Shown here: in pieces, positions 31,111 to 41,759 of the stretch
How the letters are laid out: the number at the start of each line of letters is the position of its first letter
How positions within the stretch are numbered: position 1 is the first letter of the stretch
Assembly: GCA_029834535.1 (NCBI GenBank)
Contig: JAQMWT010000122.1
Location: 94,283-158,282, forward strand
Source: Chrysophaeum taylorii
Lineage: Eukaryota; Sar; Pelagophyceae; Pelagomonadales; Pelagomonadaceae
Length of the DNA stretch: 64,000 nucleotides
Direction of reading: 5' to 3'
Notes under the pieces: model-generated
The model's input: the letters and a program-made list of their open reading frames with translations, nothing else
Databases searched by the model: none
What the model was told of the DNA's origin: nothing
Program-made: the position numbers and the translations under genes

Positions 31111-31362
31111 GCCAGTCTACTCGACGCCAAGGCCGTTGCCAAACTCAAGGGCAAGGACGTCACAAAGATCACGGTCCGCGAGATCACCTCAATCCTCGGC
31201 GGCTACTTCGGCGCGCCCGAGCGCAAGGGCGACAAAGTGGCCCACGTCAAGGCCCAGCGGGACGCCGTCGGGGCCAAACCTGACGCCCTCAACGCGGCCC
31301 AGTTGGCCACCGCTTGCGTCGGCACGCTCGACTCTAACGCTTTTAATGGTCGACTGCTCTAA
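31111..31362 (+). pseudogene. Orphan coding fragment, 83 codons, ending in a family-2 repeat
   Basis: From 31111 a frame without ATG reads LLDAKAVAKLKGKDVTKITV, continues through ILGGYFGAPERKGDK and AALNAAQLATACVGTLDSN-like sequence, and stops at TAA 31360-31362. It has high third-position GC like host genes. The stop lies inside the GTCGACTGCT motif that begins family-2 repeats elsewhere, so this may be the 3' end of a mobile-element ORF. An AG precedes the first codon, so it could alternatively be a 3' exon. Not recognised. Confidence 0.45.
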
Positions 31363-32950
31363 GGGGTTTAGGAGTAAACTCAAAGGTTAGCTCTAAGGTG
31401 TGGGTGGCTGCGGATAAGTGTGGAGGCCCTAAGCTTCAATCCGTGCGAAACCTTTCTCGTGAACACGCATCACTGGTTCGAATCTCGTGATTTGAAGTGA
31501 ACACGTCGCCTTTCCTTTCGTTGCGATCGTGAGTTTTTGAGCCCACGCCGCATCGTGTCGCCCAGTGACCGAGACGTGGAAGGAACCCGACATAGTTCCC
31601 TTCGTTATCCATCCTACGGCCATAAAAGCCTCCACCGGATCCGTGAAAGTTTCCCGCAATTAGCTTTCTTTGGAACGGAGTATAGCATAAGATTTGCACC
31701 GCCGTGCAGTGTGTATCGAGGAACTTTCACAGCGCTGTGGAGTGAGCCACGACACCTTGCTTCAAGCGGTCCTGGAAGATGCCTTTTTGAAGTTGCTGAT
31801 GATGCCGGCGTGTTGCGCGTGTTGTGTTGCGCGTATATGACGGGACAGAAGTGAAGATTTTGGACGTCCACGAGCTCTTCCTGGAGCTGGAGAAGCAAGT
31901 CGTCGATGCCGTCACCGAGGAGTTTTCACCGGAGCTCAAGGACCAATCTTGTGATCTCGTGGCCGTCTTACTTCGGCGTGGAGCGACCAAGGAGCCGTGT
32001 CTGGTGAGCTCGACGCTCTCGAGGCCTTTAGCCGGAAGCGCGCGTAACACTACCCCTCGTCCCAACACGGCAGTAAACTTGAGGCCAAGTGGACCATCGC
32101 CGTGAGACAGAACTGGCCGCTCAGACATCAGGAGATTTTTTGAGAATGGCACACGCATGCGACCAACGACGTCGGAGCAGGAATATATGACGAGCGATAC
32201 TCTAGCCGGAATGCGGACGCGCATACTGAGCGCGAACCGACAACAACCAACACATGACCCAGGGTCGCGTTGCCGAACGGCAGCGGCTGGACGACGATGC
32301 TGTTGACCTCACAGCACCATCACCGCGGTCTTAGGACCCCCTCTGCGGATATTCCCAGCAGGTTTCATCAAACCAGCATCTCTGCGAAGTGCATCGCCAC
32401 GCCGCCGATGCTACCGCGTTTGTCGAGTCACTACCCGAGCCATCGAGCGCGGACACCACGACCGAACCCGACCTGACGGCAAACCGGAACCGTCGAGCAG
32501 AACGAGCCATCAAGTTCCGAAAAGCTTGGTCCAACCGCCCGAGCCGTCGCCGCGAAATGCTCGAGAATCTCCCAGTGCCAATTGATGAGCCCGTCGTTTC
32601 GCCGAACCTCACAAGAGAGTACTTATTCGCCTGGTACAGCAGCACCGCCAAGCTCCTGGCCAAGCTCGGTGCTTTCGGAAAAGACGTGTACGGCGCCGAA
32701 CTTGTAATCCCTAGGCCCCTGATTTTCCGGAGGGTTCGAGACCCATATATAGTGAGTGAGGCGTCTCTCTCTCTCCTCCGAGGAGATCACTCTCGTCCCC
32801 TCACGTAACATTGTACAGGCATATATGTCGATGTCCTCCACCGACCCAGTCTCCCCCTACCCGCGAAACGACGATAACCGAGGCCATCTGCTCACATTGC
32901 AAGACGGCGGGGCGGGCATAAGGTCAGACACATGATGCTAGAATATGAGA
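31363..32950. other. Spacer with repeat motif and possible gene fragments
   Basis: Begins with the GGAGTAAACTCAAAGGTTAG motif shared with 8934 and 62838. Two plus-strand stretches look coding but match nothing: 31824-31990 (EVKILDVHELFLELEKQ) and 32389-32800 (REYLFAWYSSTAKLLAKL). They are probably remnants of mobile or duplicated genes. Confidence 0.45.
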
Positions 32951-35882
32951 CTAGAAGAAATTGCCCCCATCTACGTCCGAGGTCACCGAGGCTTGCTTCT
33001 CGAGATTGGTCTGCGTCGGCGGCGGCCACGATGGCTGGAGCAAGGGACTAGTGTTGTTGTTTTTGCGGTTGTTGGCCTGGTACGCGAGCTTGTCGTCACT
33101 TCGGGAGCGGACGCTGGGCGGTTTGCGGTAATAGAAGTTGGCCATCGTGGATGTCTTGACGATAAAGGAGTTGTCGTGATGGTCGGGAGCGACGACGCCG
33201 CGCGATGTCGCGAGATCGTCGGCGCTCGCAGCGCGTGGCCGTCGTCTCGAAGAGAACGACGCGTCGCGGAGAAGGCCGGTTCCTCCGTTTGTGGTGTCGG
33301 CATCGAGTTGTAGTTGCTCGTGCAACTGCGGAAGAGTGGGGGCGGGCGAAGGGGCGCGCGAGCACCCGTCATCGACGTTGACGACGGGGTCGACGACGGC
33401 AAGTCCAGAGAGTTGGAGGAGGCTTGGGCTCGTGTAGAAAGAGGGCGTGCGTCCAACCGCATCTTTCGTCTCGAGGGCGGCGGCGGCGGCGGTTTGGACT
33501 GGTTCGCGCTGGCGAAAGAGCGCGAGACGAAGACGTTGTACGGCGCGTTCCAGCGCAAACTCGACGGCGGTGTGCGCTTTGATTTTAGCGAGTTCGTTCC
33601 ACGTGTTCTTTCGGCCGGCTTCCATGACGTCGGCGATGGGCTCGCCGCGGCACGGGTTGTCGAAGGCTTTGATGAAGGAGCCGAAGACGCTGAGGTGTCC
33701 GGCCCAGGGGACGATGGTCACGTCTTGCGGCCGGCCCTCGTAGGGTTGCGTCATTACGGCGAGCGCCCAGCCGGCAAACTGCCACGGGACGAGGCGCTCC
33801 CACCACCCAGCGCTCGTCGCGCGCTCGTCGGCGACGACCTTCTCGCGCGACGTCAGGAGCTCCGCGGCGAGCGCCGTGCCGGCGCGCACCCAGGTCTTGA
33901 GCATGGTCTTGACGAAGCGGAGCACGGCGTGCGCGGCGTCGAACGACTGGACGGCGAGCGACGCGTGGGCCGAGAATGCCTTGGCGGGGGGCTGGCGGAC
34001 GCCCGGGGCCGTCGCACCGACCAATCGAAGCGCCGAATCCCCCAGGACGGCGGCGTGGACGTTCGTTTGCGAGCAGATGAAGTGGTTGCAGTTGAAGAGC
34101 GTACGCATCGTTTCCATCGGAAGGTCGGCGCCCATCGAGCCATCGACGTAGACGGTGCGGTGACCGCTCCGTTTCCGTCGGCTCGAGGCGGCGGAGGTGC
34201 CGTTGGCGGTGTTTACCCCGTCGTCACCGCCGCGCGACCTCGTCGTATCGTCTTCGAAGCAGAGCGACCCGTCGCGCTCTCGGACGAGAAGCGGGGCGGG
34301 CGCGAACACGCCCGGCACGGCGCAGCTCGCGCGCGAGGCCGACCAAACGACGACGTGCGGCGCCGTGAGGTAGTTGAGGAGCCTTGGTGCGGCCGCCGCC
34401 TTGACGCGCCCCGTCTGCGCGGTCGGGTCGTGCTCGCGCACCGGAATGTTGAGGATTTTGCCGGTGCGGTCAAACGCCTCCTGGAACGTGTAGTCGCCGC
34501 CGGCGTTGGTCCTGATCACGTTGGCGAGGTGGTCGCCGCACATCAGCGCGCTGGGGTCGCTCGACATCTCGCGAGGCGTCACGTCGAGCAACCACGCCTT
34601 GTCGTCGTCGCGGTCGGTCGCGACGGCTTGGAAGAGCGCCTCCTCGTCGTCGTCGTCTTTTCGATCGCCTCGGCGGCGGCCGTCGTCGTCGTCGTCTTCG
34701 ACGGGACACTCGGCGGTATGCTCCTCCGGTATGACCGTGGAGGCCTGGCGCGACGAGGAGATGCCACTACTCCGGCGACGGCGCGGCGCGTCGTCGTCTT
34801 CGTCGAGCGAAAGCGTGTTGGACGACGACCGCCACCGAAAAAAGTCGAGGCGGAAGATGGGGTCGCCCTCGACGGCGTCGACGGCCGGGCCGCCGTGGTA
34901 GTCGTTGTAGTCGTCGTCGGCGTCGCCCATCTGCAGAACGGCGTGGAATATGGCGGCGAGCTCCGAATCGGTGCGGCAGCAGACGGTGGCGGCGACGATC
35001 GATCCGGCCGACGCGCCCGAGATGACGCGCGGTAGCATTCTCGCCTCGCGGAGCGCCGAGACGACGCCTAGGTGGTACGCGCCGAGGCCCGCGCCGCCCG
35101 AGAGCAGCAACGCCGTGCGGCCGTGCGTGTGTCGACACTCGTTGAAGAATGCCAGGCGCGCGTCGGTCGGCACCGAGGAGTCGCTGGCGCGCTCGACGAA
35201 GTCGACCGCGCGAAGCGCGGCGTCGAGGTATTCGTCGAGGAGCTTCGGCCCGCCCGTGCGCGCGCGCTCGAATAGCCGCGGTTCGCCCATGCCGTGGGCG
35301 TCGCGCGCGAGGAGCGCCCCGCCGCGCAGCGCGTACATCGCCGCGTGCACACGGCCCTCGCCGTCGTCGGTCGGCGTCGCGAGTACCGACCGAAGGCGCC
35401 GCGCGGCGCCGCGGAGAGCGCGAGCGTCGAGAAATTTTTCGCCGACACCGCCGACCGACCGCCATTCGAGCGCGCCGTCCGCCTCGTCCAGCGCCGCCGC
35501 TGCCCGCAGCCACACGTCCAGGCTCGTCGCGCGCGCGAGCCTGTCGGTCAGCGTTTCGTACGGGTCTGCTGCGCCGCGCCGCCGTCGACGCCGCTGCACG
35601 AGCTGCCACCACACGATCGCGCATTGCACGCAACACGCGAGCGCGAGCTGCCGAAACGCACCTGCGCCGTGCCCTCAGCTGAAACCACACACAGGACGCA
35701 CGTTTCGGTCCGAGCGCGAGTTCGGCCGCGTCCCACACCCACCGTTCGAGCTGCGGCGCCAGCCGCAGCACGCCGTCGACGACACGAGGACCCACCGCGC
35801 TCCACCATGTCGTCGCGACCCGCGACACGGCCGGCAACGAGAACTCCACCAGGTCCCACCGCGCCCCGTGAATAATCGCCAT
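32951..35882 (-). CDS. Patatin-type triacylglycerol lipase, SDP1/TGL-like
   Basis: Model: complement(join(32951..35661,35702..35882)), 963 residues. The 40-bp intron (GTGCGT...GCGCAG) is phase 1 and joins LALGPKR to AFRQLALACCVQC, as expected for the SDP1/Tgl3-5 N-terminus before the DUF3336 region (DPYETLTDRLARATSLDVWL). The patatin core has the oxyanion loop GGAGLGAYHLGV (249-), nucleophile Ser278 in SGASAGSIVAA and catalytic Asp567 in VDGSMGADLP. Substrate by family is storage triacylglycerol at lipid droplets. Between the nucleophile and the Asp lies an Asp/Arg-rich disordered insert (about residues 330-420); the last ~200 residues are also low complexity. Its start is only 85 bp after the stop of the ABHD gene on the same strand. 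Confidence 0.9.
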
Positions 35883-35967
35883 GCTCCTACGACGATTGGC
35901 CCGTGATGGTGTTCGCGCAAATGTTCTGCCCCTCTGCGCACCTTGAAGTAGTCGTTAATTCTAGGGT

Positions 35968-37185
35968 TTAGTTATAGGAAAAAGAAGAAAGAGCCTTGGC
36001 TTTAGCACGAAGGCTTGCTTCGCGCGCGCAGTAGGCCGCGAGGAAGCGCGCCCCCACGGTGTGCGCCCACGGGTAAACGAGAGAGAAGTCGCCGCTGCGC
36101 CGCGCGAAGAAGCCGCAGTGGCCGCCACGGCTCGTGCGCACCAGAACGGCCACCTTGGAATGGTGGAAGAGCCCAATGTGGTCGTCGAGGTTGTGCCGCG
36201 TGCAGACGGGGTCGTCGTCGGCGTTGATGACGAGGATGGGCTTGGATATGTCGTGGGCGCAGCCCATTGGGTTCGAGGCGCCGAGATATTCGCCAAAGGT
36301 GTCGAAGCCGGCGAAGGGCGACGAGGCCGCCATAAATCCGTGGACGCTCGTCGCGCTCGCCGCTCTGTCGTACGCCTCGCGCATGCCGTCGTCCTCCAAC
36401 AAAACCGGCTTGTTGCGTTCGAGGTAGTGGTGCTTGAGCCGGGACAGATAAAACCCCGCGTCGTAGATCCACGCGCATCTCGTGAGCGCGACCGAGATGT
36501 CGTACCCGGGGCAGTTGCAGAAGGCGGCGACGACGGGGCACTCGTCGCGGCGCTCTCCCAAATATCTCACGCTGAGGCCGGTGCCCGCCGACGACGAGAA
36601 GAGCGCCAACGGAACGTCGGGCCACCGCCGCCGCACGCGCGACACCGCGTCGTCGAGGTCGCGCGTGTCGCCAAACAGATTGAAGCGGGCCGACGTGAGC
36701 TTGACGCCGTCGCCGCGCCGGTGCAAGACGACCGGTCGCAGGCAGGCCTCGCGGCAGCTCTCGACGGCCAACCCCGACCCGCGTGCGTCGCCCCCCAGAC
36801 CGGGGATGATGAGCGCGGTCCCAACAAACGTCGAGTCGTCCTCGTCGTCCGAATAAAAAACGAGCTCGAGAGTCCCGCCATCTGCTGTCCTCCATGAAAC
36901 TTTCGTCGAGACGGCCATGTCGCGCGCGCAGTACGACGTCCCGTACGCGATCGTGTGCGCGTGCCGCGACAAGTACGATCCCAGGAAGTCGAAGGCCTGC
37001 CTGAACGAGACGGCCGCACCCGCTTCCTTCGCGACCTCGCCGACACCACGCGCCGCGGCGCTGTGGATGATCTGCGGGGTAACCACGCCGCCGACCAGCA
37101 CTTCGTACACCACATCGCCAATCCAAAGGGCAACGATGCACCCCACACCCGCGAGCGCCCAACAAGAAGATACGCGATCCCACAT
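35968..37185 (-). CDS. Alpha/beta-hydrolase, EMB8/ABHD1-3-like
   Basis: Single exon, 405 residues, starting at the first ATG (a GTG nine bases upstream is in frame). One transmembrane segment lies near the N-terminus (CWALAGVGCIVALWIGDVVY). Typical EMB8/ABHD landmarks are IIPGLGGD, RPVVLHRRGDG, DDAVSRVRRRWPD, the nucleophile elbow LFSSSAGTGLSVRYLGE, NADDDPVC (acid) and SRGGHCGFF (His). The elbow reads S-x-S-x-G instead of G-x-S-x-G. The family includes esterases and phospholipases anchored to membranes; the substrate here is unknown. Lying just upstream of a triacylglycerol lipase on the same strand suggests, but does not prove, a shared role in lipid turnover. Confidence 0.85.
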   Translation of the reverse strand: MWDRVSSCWALAGVGCIVALWIGDVVYEVLVGGVVTPQIIHSAAARGVGEVAKEAGAAVSFRQAFDFLGSYLSRHAHTIAYGTSYCARDMAVSTKVSWRTADGGTLELVFYSDDEDDSTFVGTALIIPGLGGDARGSGLAVESCREACLRPVVLHRRGDGVKLTSARFNLFGDTRDLDDAVSRVRRRWPDVPLALFSSSAGTGLSVRYLGERRDECPVVAAFCNCPGYDISVALTRCAWIYDAGFYLSRLKHHYLERNKPVLLEDDGMREAYDRAASATSVHGFMAASSPFAGFDTFGEYLGASNPMGCAHDISKPILVINADDDPVCTRHNLDDHIGLFHHSKVAVLVRTSRGGHCGFFARRSGDFSLVYPWAHTVGARFLAAYCAREASLRAKAKALSSFSYN

Positions 37186-37497
37186 AGCTAGCACCGTTCG
37201 GAGCAGAAGAAAGCGTATTTCTCGGAAACCTAATCGTTTTTTATGTTACAGTTGAGGAGCAAATCTTGGGATGCCTCGATGATCATCCAGTATCATCATC
37301 GTCCAGGCAGGTCATCATCATTTTCTTCAGCAGCATCATCATAATCGCTTGATACCGGCGGCACGGAAATCATCGTCTTGAGGCGTCGCCGCAGCCGCCG
37401 CCGATACATACATTTGTGGTCCAGTATATTATCTCGAGCGAGCGAGCGAGCGTACGTACGTGTGGGAACTGGAGAAGTCGTGAAGAGGGTGGGGCTA
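37186..37497. other. Short intergenic spacer
   Basis: Contains a CGAGCGAGCGAGCGTACGTACG run near 37435-37460. Promoter of the ABHD gene (minus strand start at 37185) and 3' end of the next minus-strand gene. No gene seen. Confidence 0.6.
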
Positions 37498-38132
37498 CTA
37501 CTGAGAGACGGCTGCGAGGTGCTTGGCTCGTAGTGAGGCAAAGATGCCCGTCGGCACGTCGCCCTCGCCGGTGAGTCGTTCGGCGGCGTGATCGGGCTGG
37601 TGCGGTGGCGTGATGGCGACGTAGAAGCCGTAGCCAAACGACGAGTCCGTCGACGACGGCGTCGGCGCCACCTCGTACGCTTTGTCGAGCATGATGTCGT
37701 ACTCCTCAAAGTTGTCGATATCCGCCGAGTGAAGTGAGGAAAGCGACACCGCGCTCAGGCTCGAGGCGACCTGCGAGCAAAAACGTGAGGGTGCGCGCCT
37801 TATACGTCGCGTACCCGCCCCAAACCAAAAATCTGCGCAATACCCGCCACAACCTGCGCGCCCAAAGGTGACGCGAGATCATATAAAAAAGGCTGACGTA
37901 CCGTGATGAGCGGGTGCGTCGAGAGGGCCTTGAGCCACGACTTGGCCGGGCCATCGTCGACGACGCACACGTTGATGTGTTTCCTCTCTCGCTGGAGTAA
38001 TTCGCCCGCGGGCGGCGTCGAACACATACTATCGGTCGTCCCAAAGAAGCTCGGGTTTCGTCGTCGCAGGGGAATCGACCACTGCTTCTCTTCGCTCTCC
38101 CCACTTCCCGCCGTGTGGGCTTCGGCTGCCAT
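37498..38132 (-). CDS. Hypothetical protein, two exons
   Basis: Model: complement(join(37498..37770,37902..38132)), 167 residues. The 131-bp intron has consensus ends (GTACGT...TTGCTCGCAG) and is phase 0, joining KALSTHPLIT to VASSLSAVSL. Exon 1 starts MAAEAHTAGSGE; then comes a basic stretch, an INVCVVDDGPAKSWLKAL segment and, in exon 2, SADIDNFEEYDIMLDKAYE and SFGYGFYVAITPP. No signal peptide or membrane segment. Not a family I recognise. It is divergently paired with the gene starting at 38154. Confidence 0.6.
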
Positions 38133-38153
38133 CTGAGGCGTCACTCCAGAGAG
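38133..38153. promoter_or_regulatory. Ultra-short divergent intergenic region
   Basis: Only 21 bp separate the proposed start codons of the minus-strand gene (38132) and the plus-strand gene (38154). If both starts are right, the transcripts must have very short or overlapping 5' UTRs and share a bidirectional promoter. If the plus-strand gene starts at 38287 instead, the gap is 154 bp. Confidence 0.45.
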
Positions 38154-38994
38154 ATGGGCGAGAAGGCAATGTTTGATGCCGCCAGCTCAGCAATACAAAC
38201 TTTTCAATATGTTTACGGTTAACTTCAACTAAATAGGTCCCAAATTCCCCAAGGGCAGTTTTGCTGAGCTGATCATCAGCAGCAACATGGCCGACAGTGC
38301 GGAATTGATGGAGCACATGTCTATCTTTGCCGACCAGCACAACGTCAAAACCTTGCTCAAAGAGTACATGCGACGCGTCGTCGTCGTGAGTGTTTTGAAG
38401 TGCGATGAGCTTGCCACACTCCATTCTTTTGTAGGAACGACCCCAGGATCCAATCACCTTCCTCATAACCCAAATTAGAAGCGTGAGATCCCACAAATAA
38501 AACTGCTCACATTTCTACCCTGCAGAACCCGTATGTTCCCGAGGAAACCGAGGTCGACGTCGACAGTCGCTCGCCCGAGGAGAAGCGACGTTGCGTCGAT
38601 TATCGCCCCGTGCAAATCAAGCTCGAACTCTTGCGCCAAGTGAGCCCAGTCCGACGACAAAAGTGCTTATTGTCTTTGCAGATATTCAACCAGTTTGCCG
38701 AGCGCTCCGGCCAGCTGAACAGGGGAAAATTTCTGGTGTGGCTCTTTCCATCGTATGCCTGTGTCGAAATTGTCCGCACCAAGGTGGCTCTCCGGGCAAA
38801 ACCTGCACTCCTCCTCGAGGCATTTCCGAGGCACGCAAAGGATATTCCGAGGCACGTCTCGTGATTCTGCTCTTTCTCAACCACAATGCAGGTGTATCGA
38901 GGCTCTTCCTGCGACGCGCGACGGTCTCGTCACCTGGGAGCATTTCAGCGACGCTCTTCTACGGTGCCTTTCGCTTCCGGGGTCACCGCCGTAG
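38154..38994 (+). CDS. Hypothetical protein, five short exons
   Basis: Model: join(38154..38217,38237..38385,38526..38639,38682..38737,38892..38994), 161 residues, all phases consistent. It reads MGEKAMFDAASSAIQTFQYV, then GPKFPKGSFAELI, LKEYMRRVVV|NPYVPEE, VDYRPVQIKLELLRQ, IFNQFAERSGQLNRGKFLV and CIEALPATRDGLVTWEHFSD. The first intron would be only 19 bp (GTTAAC...AAATAG). If that is rejected, translation could start at the in-frame ATG 38287. Introns 2-4 (140, 42, 154 bp) have good ends. The C-terminal half looks like a weak EF-hand or helical scaffold, but no family is recognised. Confidence 0.55.
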
Positions 38995-40529
38995 TGGATG
39001 TGATGAGCCAATGCGAGGAGTGCGGGTTGTTCCGTCGTGAGAAGCTGCGGCATTACGCCTGTGTTCCACTCCACTTGTAGCGCGTAGCTCGTAGTTCAAC
39101 TTGGCACTTCCGACGACGGGTGTCGTGGATACACGACGCCGTGCAGGCGCGAAAAGGGCTGTTCGCCTGTAATTTTTGTGGAAATGTGAGCTGGCACCTA
39201 TCCGACTGCTACAATCACCTAATACTATGACACAGCAAGCTATTCCATGGTAAATAAAGGGCCATCCAGACCTACCTGATGGTCTCACAAGTCCACACCC
39301 GACGCTGAGGAGGTCATAATTCGGGAATAGGCCCAGTTCAGGGGGCTGGTCGCGGGCGGGGAATGTACTGGTTCAGTACATACGCCGACTTTATCCTCGT
39401 AAGCCGCGACGGCAAGCGCTCTTCTAAATGAAACAGCCTTCCTATTTTGCTCTCTTATAAAACTAACTAACTAGCTAACTAACTAACTAACTAAATAAAT
39501 AAATAACTAACTATAGGCCAGCCTGCAAGGGGCGTAGGCTAATCCCAGCGCCGCGGCGCGTGCTTTCTTTTAGTCCTCGTATTGCCCCATCTCCTTCTCC
39601 AGTTCAGTGCCTTTGGTTCTCTTTCCTCTTTCCACAACATGCGCCCAACCTGCGTTGAGCGCGATCACTTTCCCACCTGGGTACAAGCGGCGGACTTGGA
39701 TTGTCCCATAACATGGGTGGTATTGGCGGCGACGGCGGTCGCGGCGGCCCTGCTTCTGAACCAGTCCCAACTCTCTACCTGAAACACTCGTTCTGGCCCC
39801 TTCCGGATCTACGTGCCCTGCGCTCATTTTGCTGTCCCCTCCGTTCTACACGTCTGTCCTCTCCGTTCTACACCTCTATTGCGCCTCATCCCACCGTGCG
39901 CTCTTTTTGTTGCTCTCACCATGCTCCTCGCCGCGTTCCCGCCTCTTCCGGCCTTCTCCCGCCTGCTTGGCCATTTTCCTTTTTGCTTTCTCCATCGCCC
40001 TCCTCTGCGGTCGTCTTTGGTCTTCTCTCCTTTTGTATTTCTCTTCCTTTGAGCGATCATCCATTCTGGTTCTCTGACCCTGGGAGTTGCTCATTATTAA
40101 TATTTCCTCTTTTTTTGCTGTCCTGGCGTCTCCACTTTCTTTCCCTCCCCCCTTCCTACTTCTCCCAACCCCCTTTGTGCTTTCTTGTTCTTCTGCGCCC
40201 TCCTCTCTCGCCTTAATTCTTTTTTTACTCTGCGATCATCCATTCTGACTCTTTGAGCCTGGCAGTTGCTAGCAAGGAGGGGAAAAGTTCATCGGCATCC
40301 TTCTTTGTTACCCTCTCGTTTCTCCCCATAGGCTCCCTCGTCTTCGCTCTTTCTTGCTTCTTCTTCACAGTCCCTTGTGATCTCTTCTTTTTGCTCTAAT
40401 TTCCTCTGCGCCAATCGCTTTGAGTCCTCAGGCTTGCGCTGCCAAGGTCGGCGTCAACGCAATTTGAAATGAGGGGGACAGCACGAAAGGGGTAAGTGAT
40501 TGCGGTGCTCGTATTGTCGAAGCCACGCG
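38995..40529. other. Intergenic spacer with family-3 repeats and (CTAA)n
   Basis: A (CTAA)n/(AAAT)n run at about 39461-39512 resembles a SINE tail without a recognisable SINE body. Family-3 pyrimidine-rich repeats occupy about 39950-40095 and 40215-40275. A possible upstream first exon for the EF-Ts gene (ATG at 40469, donor GGGTAAGT) is compatible in phase with the 40530 start but is not otherwise supported. Confidence 0.55.
39950..40095 (+). repeat. Dispersed pyrimidine-rich repeat (family 3), copy 2
   Basis: Shares CTGCGGTCGTCTTTGGTCTT and ATCCATTCTGG with copy 1 at 15385-15515; a second partial copy follows at 40215-40275. Confidence 0.75.
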
Positions 40530-41759
40530 ATGGCGATGCAACTGATCAAACAGCTCCGGCAGGCGAGCGGTGCGCCAATGGCGGACTGCAAGAACGCCGT
40601 GATGGCAACTGCGTCTCTAGAAGAAGCCTTCGAATGGCTCCGGAAGAAGGGTCTTTCTCGCGCGGCGAAGATGGCCGACCGCGTCGCCGAGCAGGGTCTG
40701 GTGGCGCTGCGGGTGAATGCGAGCCGAACACTGGGCTGCATCGTCGAAGTCCGCAGCGAGACCGATTTCGTCGCACGGAACGAATTATTCCAGGCGCGTC
40801 TCCGCTTCTCGCGTCGCTGGAGCTCCCGCGCAGGAGTTCAGCGGCGACGTTGCCACCGCAGCGCTCGAGGCGGCAGAGGGCGGCACACTGCCGACACAGG
40901 CGTCGCTCACGACGAAGGCAGCCGAGGTGGACGCGGAGGTGTGTCGCGACTGTGTGTATGCCCGGGAACATCTTCTAGGCGCTCCGCGAACTATCGCTGG
41001 AAGCGAAGGACGGTACCAAGCGAGTGAGAACGTAGCTTCCTGGTTGCTTGTCATCATCAATATCCAGAGCACGGCGGATGCTGCTGTCGCCTTGTCCGCA
41101 ACCGTGGGCGAGAAGGTGCGCCTTTGATGGTTCTCGTGTCAGATTGGTCACAGGTTACGCTGCGCCGAGCAGCCATTGTGGGCTCGCGTGACTCGCTCGT
41201 CGCCGGCTACACGCACAACACGCTCGCAACTGGTCTCGGTTCACGTACGTCGTCTCTTGATGATGATGAAGCGGTTTGGCTGCGCAGACGCCGCGCTCGT
41301 GGCTGTCAGGAGCTTATCTGGGGTACGTGTGCTGGGCTCTCTCTATTAGAGGTTCTTAAACTCCTTGTCTCCAGGCCTCACTCGCGGACATCCAATCGTG
41401 CGCCCCGTGCTTGACTCGGCGAGAATATTCCGGTGCGTAGGATGGCAGAGGCCGCCAAGCGTGTGGCGATGCACGTGGTCGCGGCGAAGCCAAGCTATCT
41501 CGACGGGAGCTGCGTGCCAGAAGCCGATCTCGACGCTGAGCGCGCCATCCTCCAGGAACAAGTGGCGAGCATGAACAAGCCCGAAAACATTGTGGCCAAA
41601 ATCCTCGGCTCCAAGCTTGACAAATTCGTAGCGGAGAGATCCCTATCGACTCAGCTCAGTGTCGTCGATGAGGGAAAACGCACCATCGCCAAAATACTTA
41701 AGGACGATTTCGGCCTGGAACTTGAGTCCTACGCGCTCCTCGTCGCAGGCAAAGGTTGA
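40530..41759 (+). CDS. tsf: Translation elongation factor Ts (organellar type), eight exons
   Basis: Model: join(40530..40793,40834..40938,40979..41023,41068..41115,41154..41244,41288..41322,41375..41397,41441..41759), 309 residues. Every junction keeps phase and restores EF-Ts sequence. The UBA-like start is [20 protein letters not shown]; next comes [20 protein letters not shown], then LRRAAIVGS...[17 protein letters not shown], then [20 protein letters not shown] and [16 protein letters not shown]-Ts recharges EF-Tu with GTP; in eukaryotes it serves mitochondria or plastids. No targeting peptide is visible, so a 5' exon may be missing. Introns are 38-52 bp. Intron 1 has a GC donor (CAG|GCGCGT). 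Exons of 23 and 35 bp are unusually small. Confidence 0.88.

Noticed and set aside
31432-31500. Possible tRNA: GGTTCGAATCTC with CTTCAA...TTGAAG outer arms
   Set aside because: Only a partial acceptor helix and a mismatched T stem; no D arm. Chance or a very eroded copy.
33314-35035. 573-codon plus-strand frame
   Set aside because: Antisense to the patatin lipase; no motif, composition of a shadow.
39461-39512. CTAA/AAAT repeat as a ninth SINE
   Set aside because: Only the tail-like repeat is present; no SINE body adjoins it.
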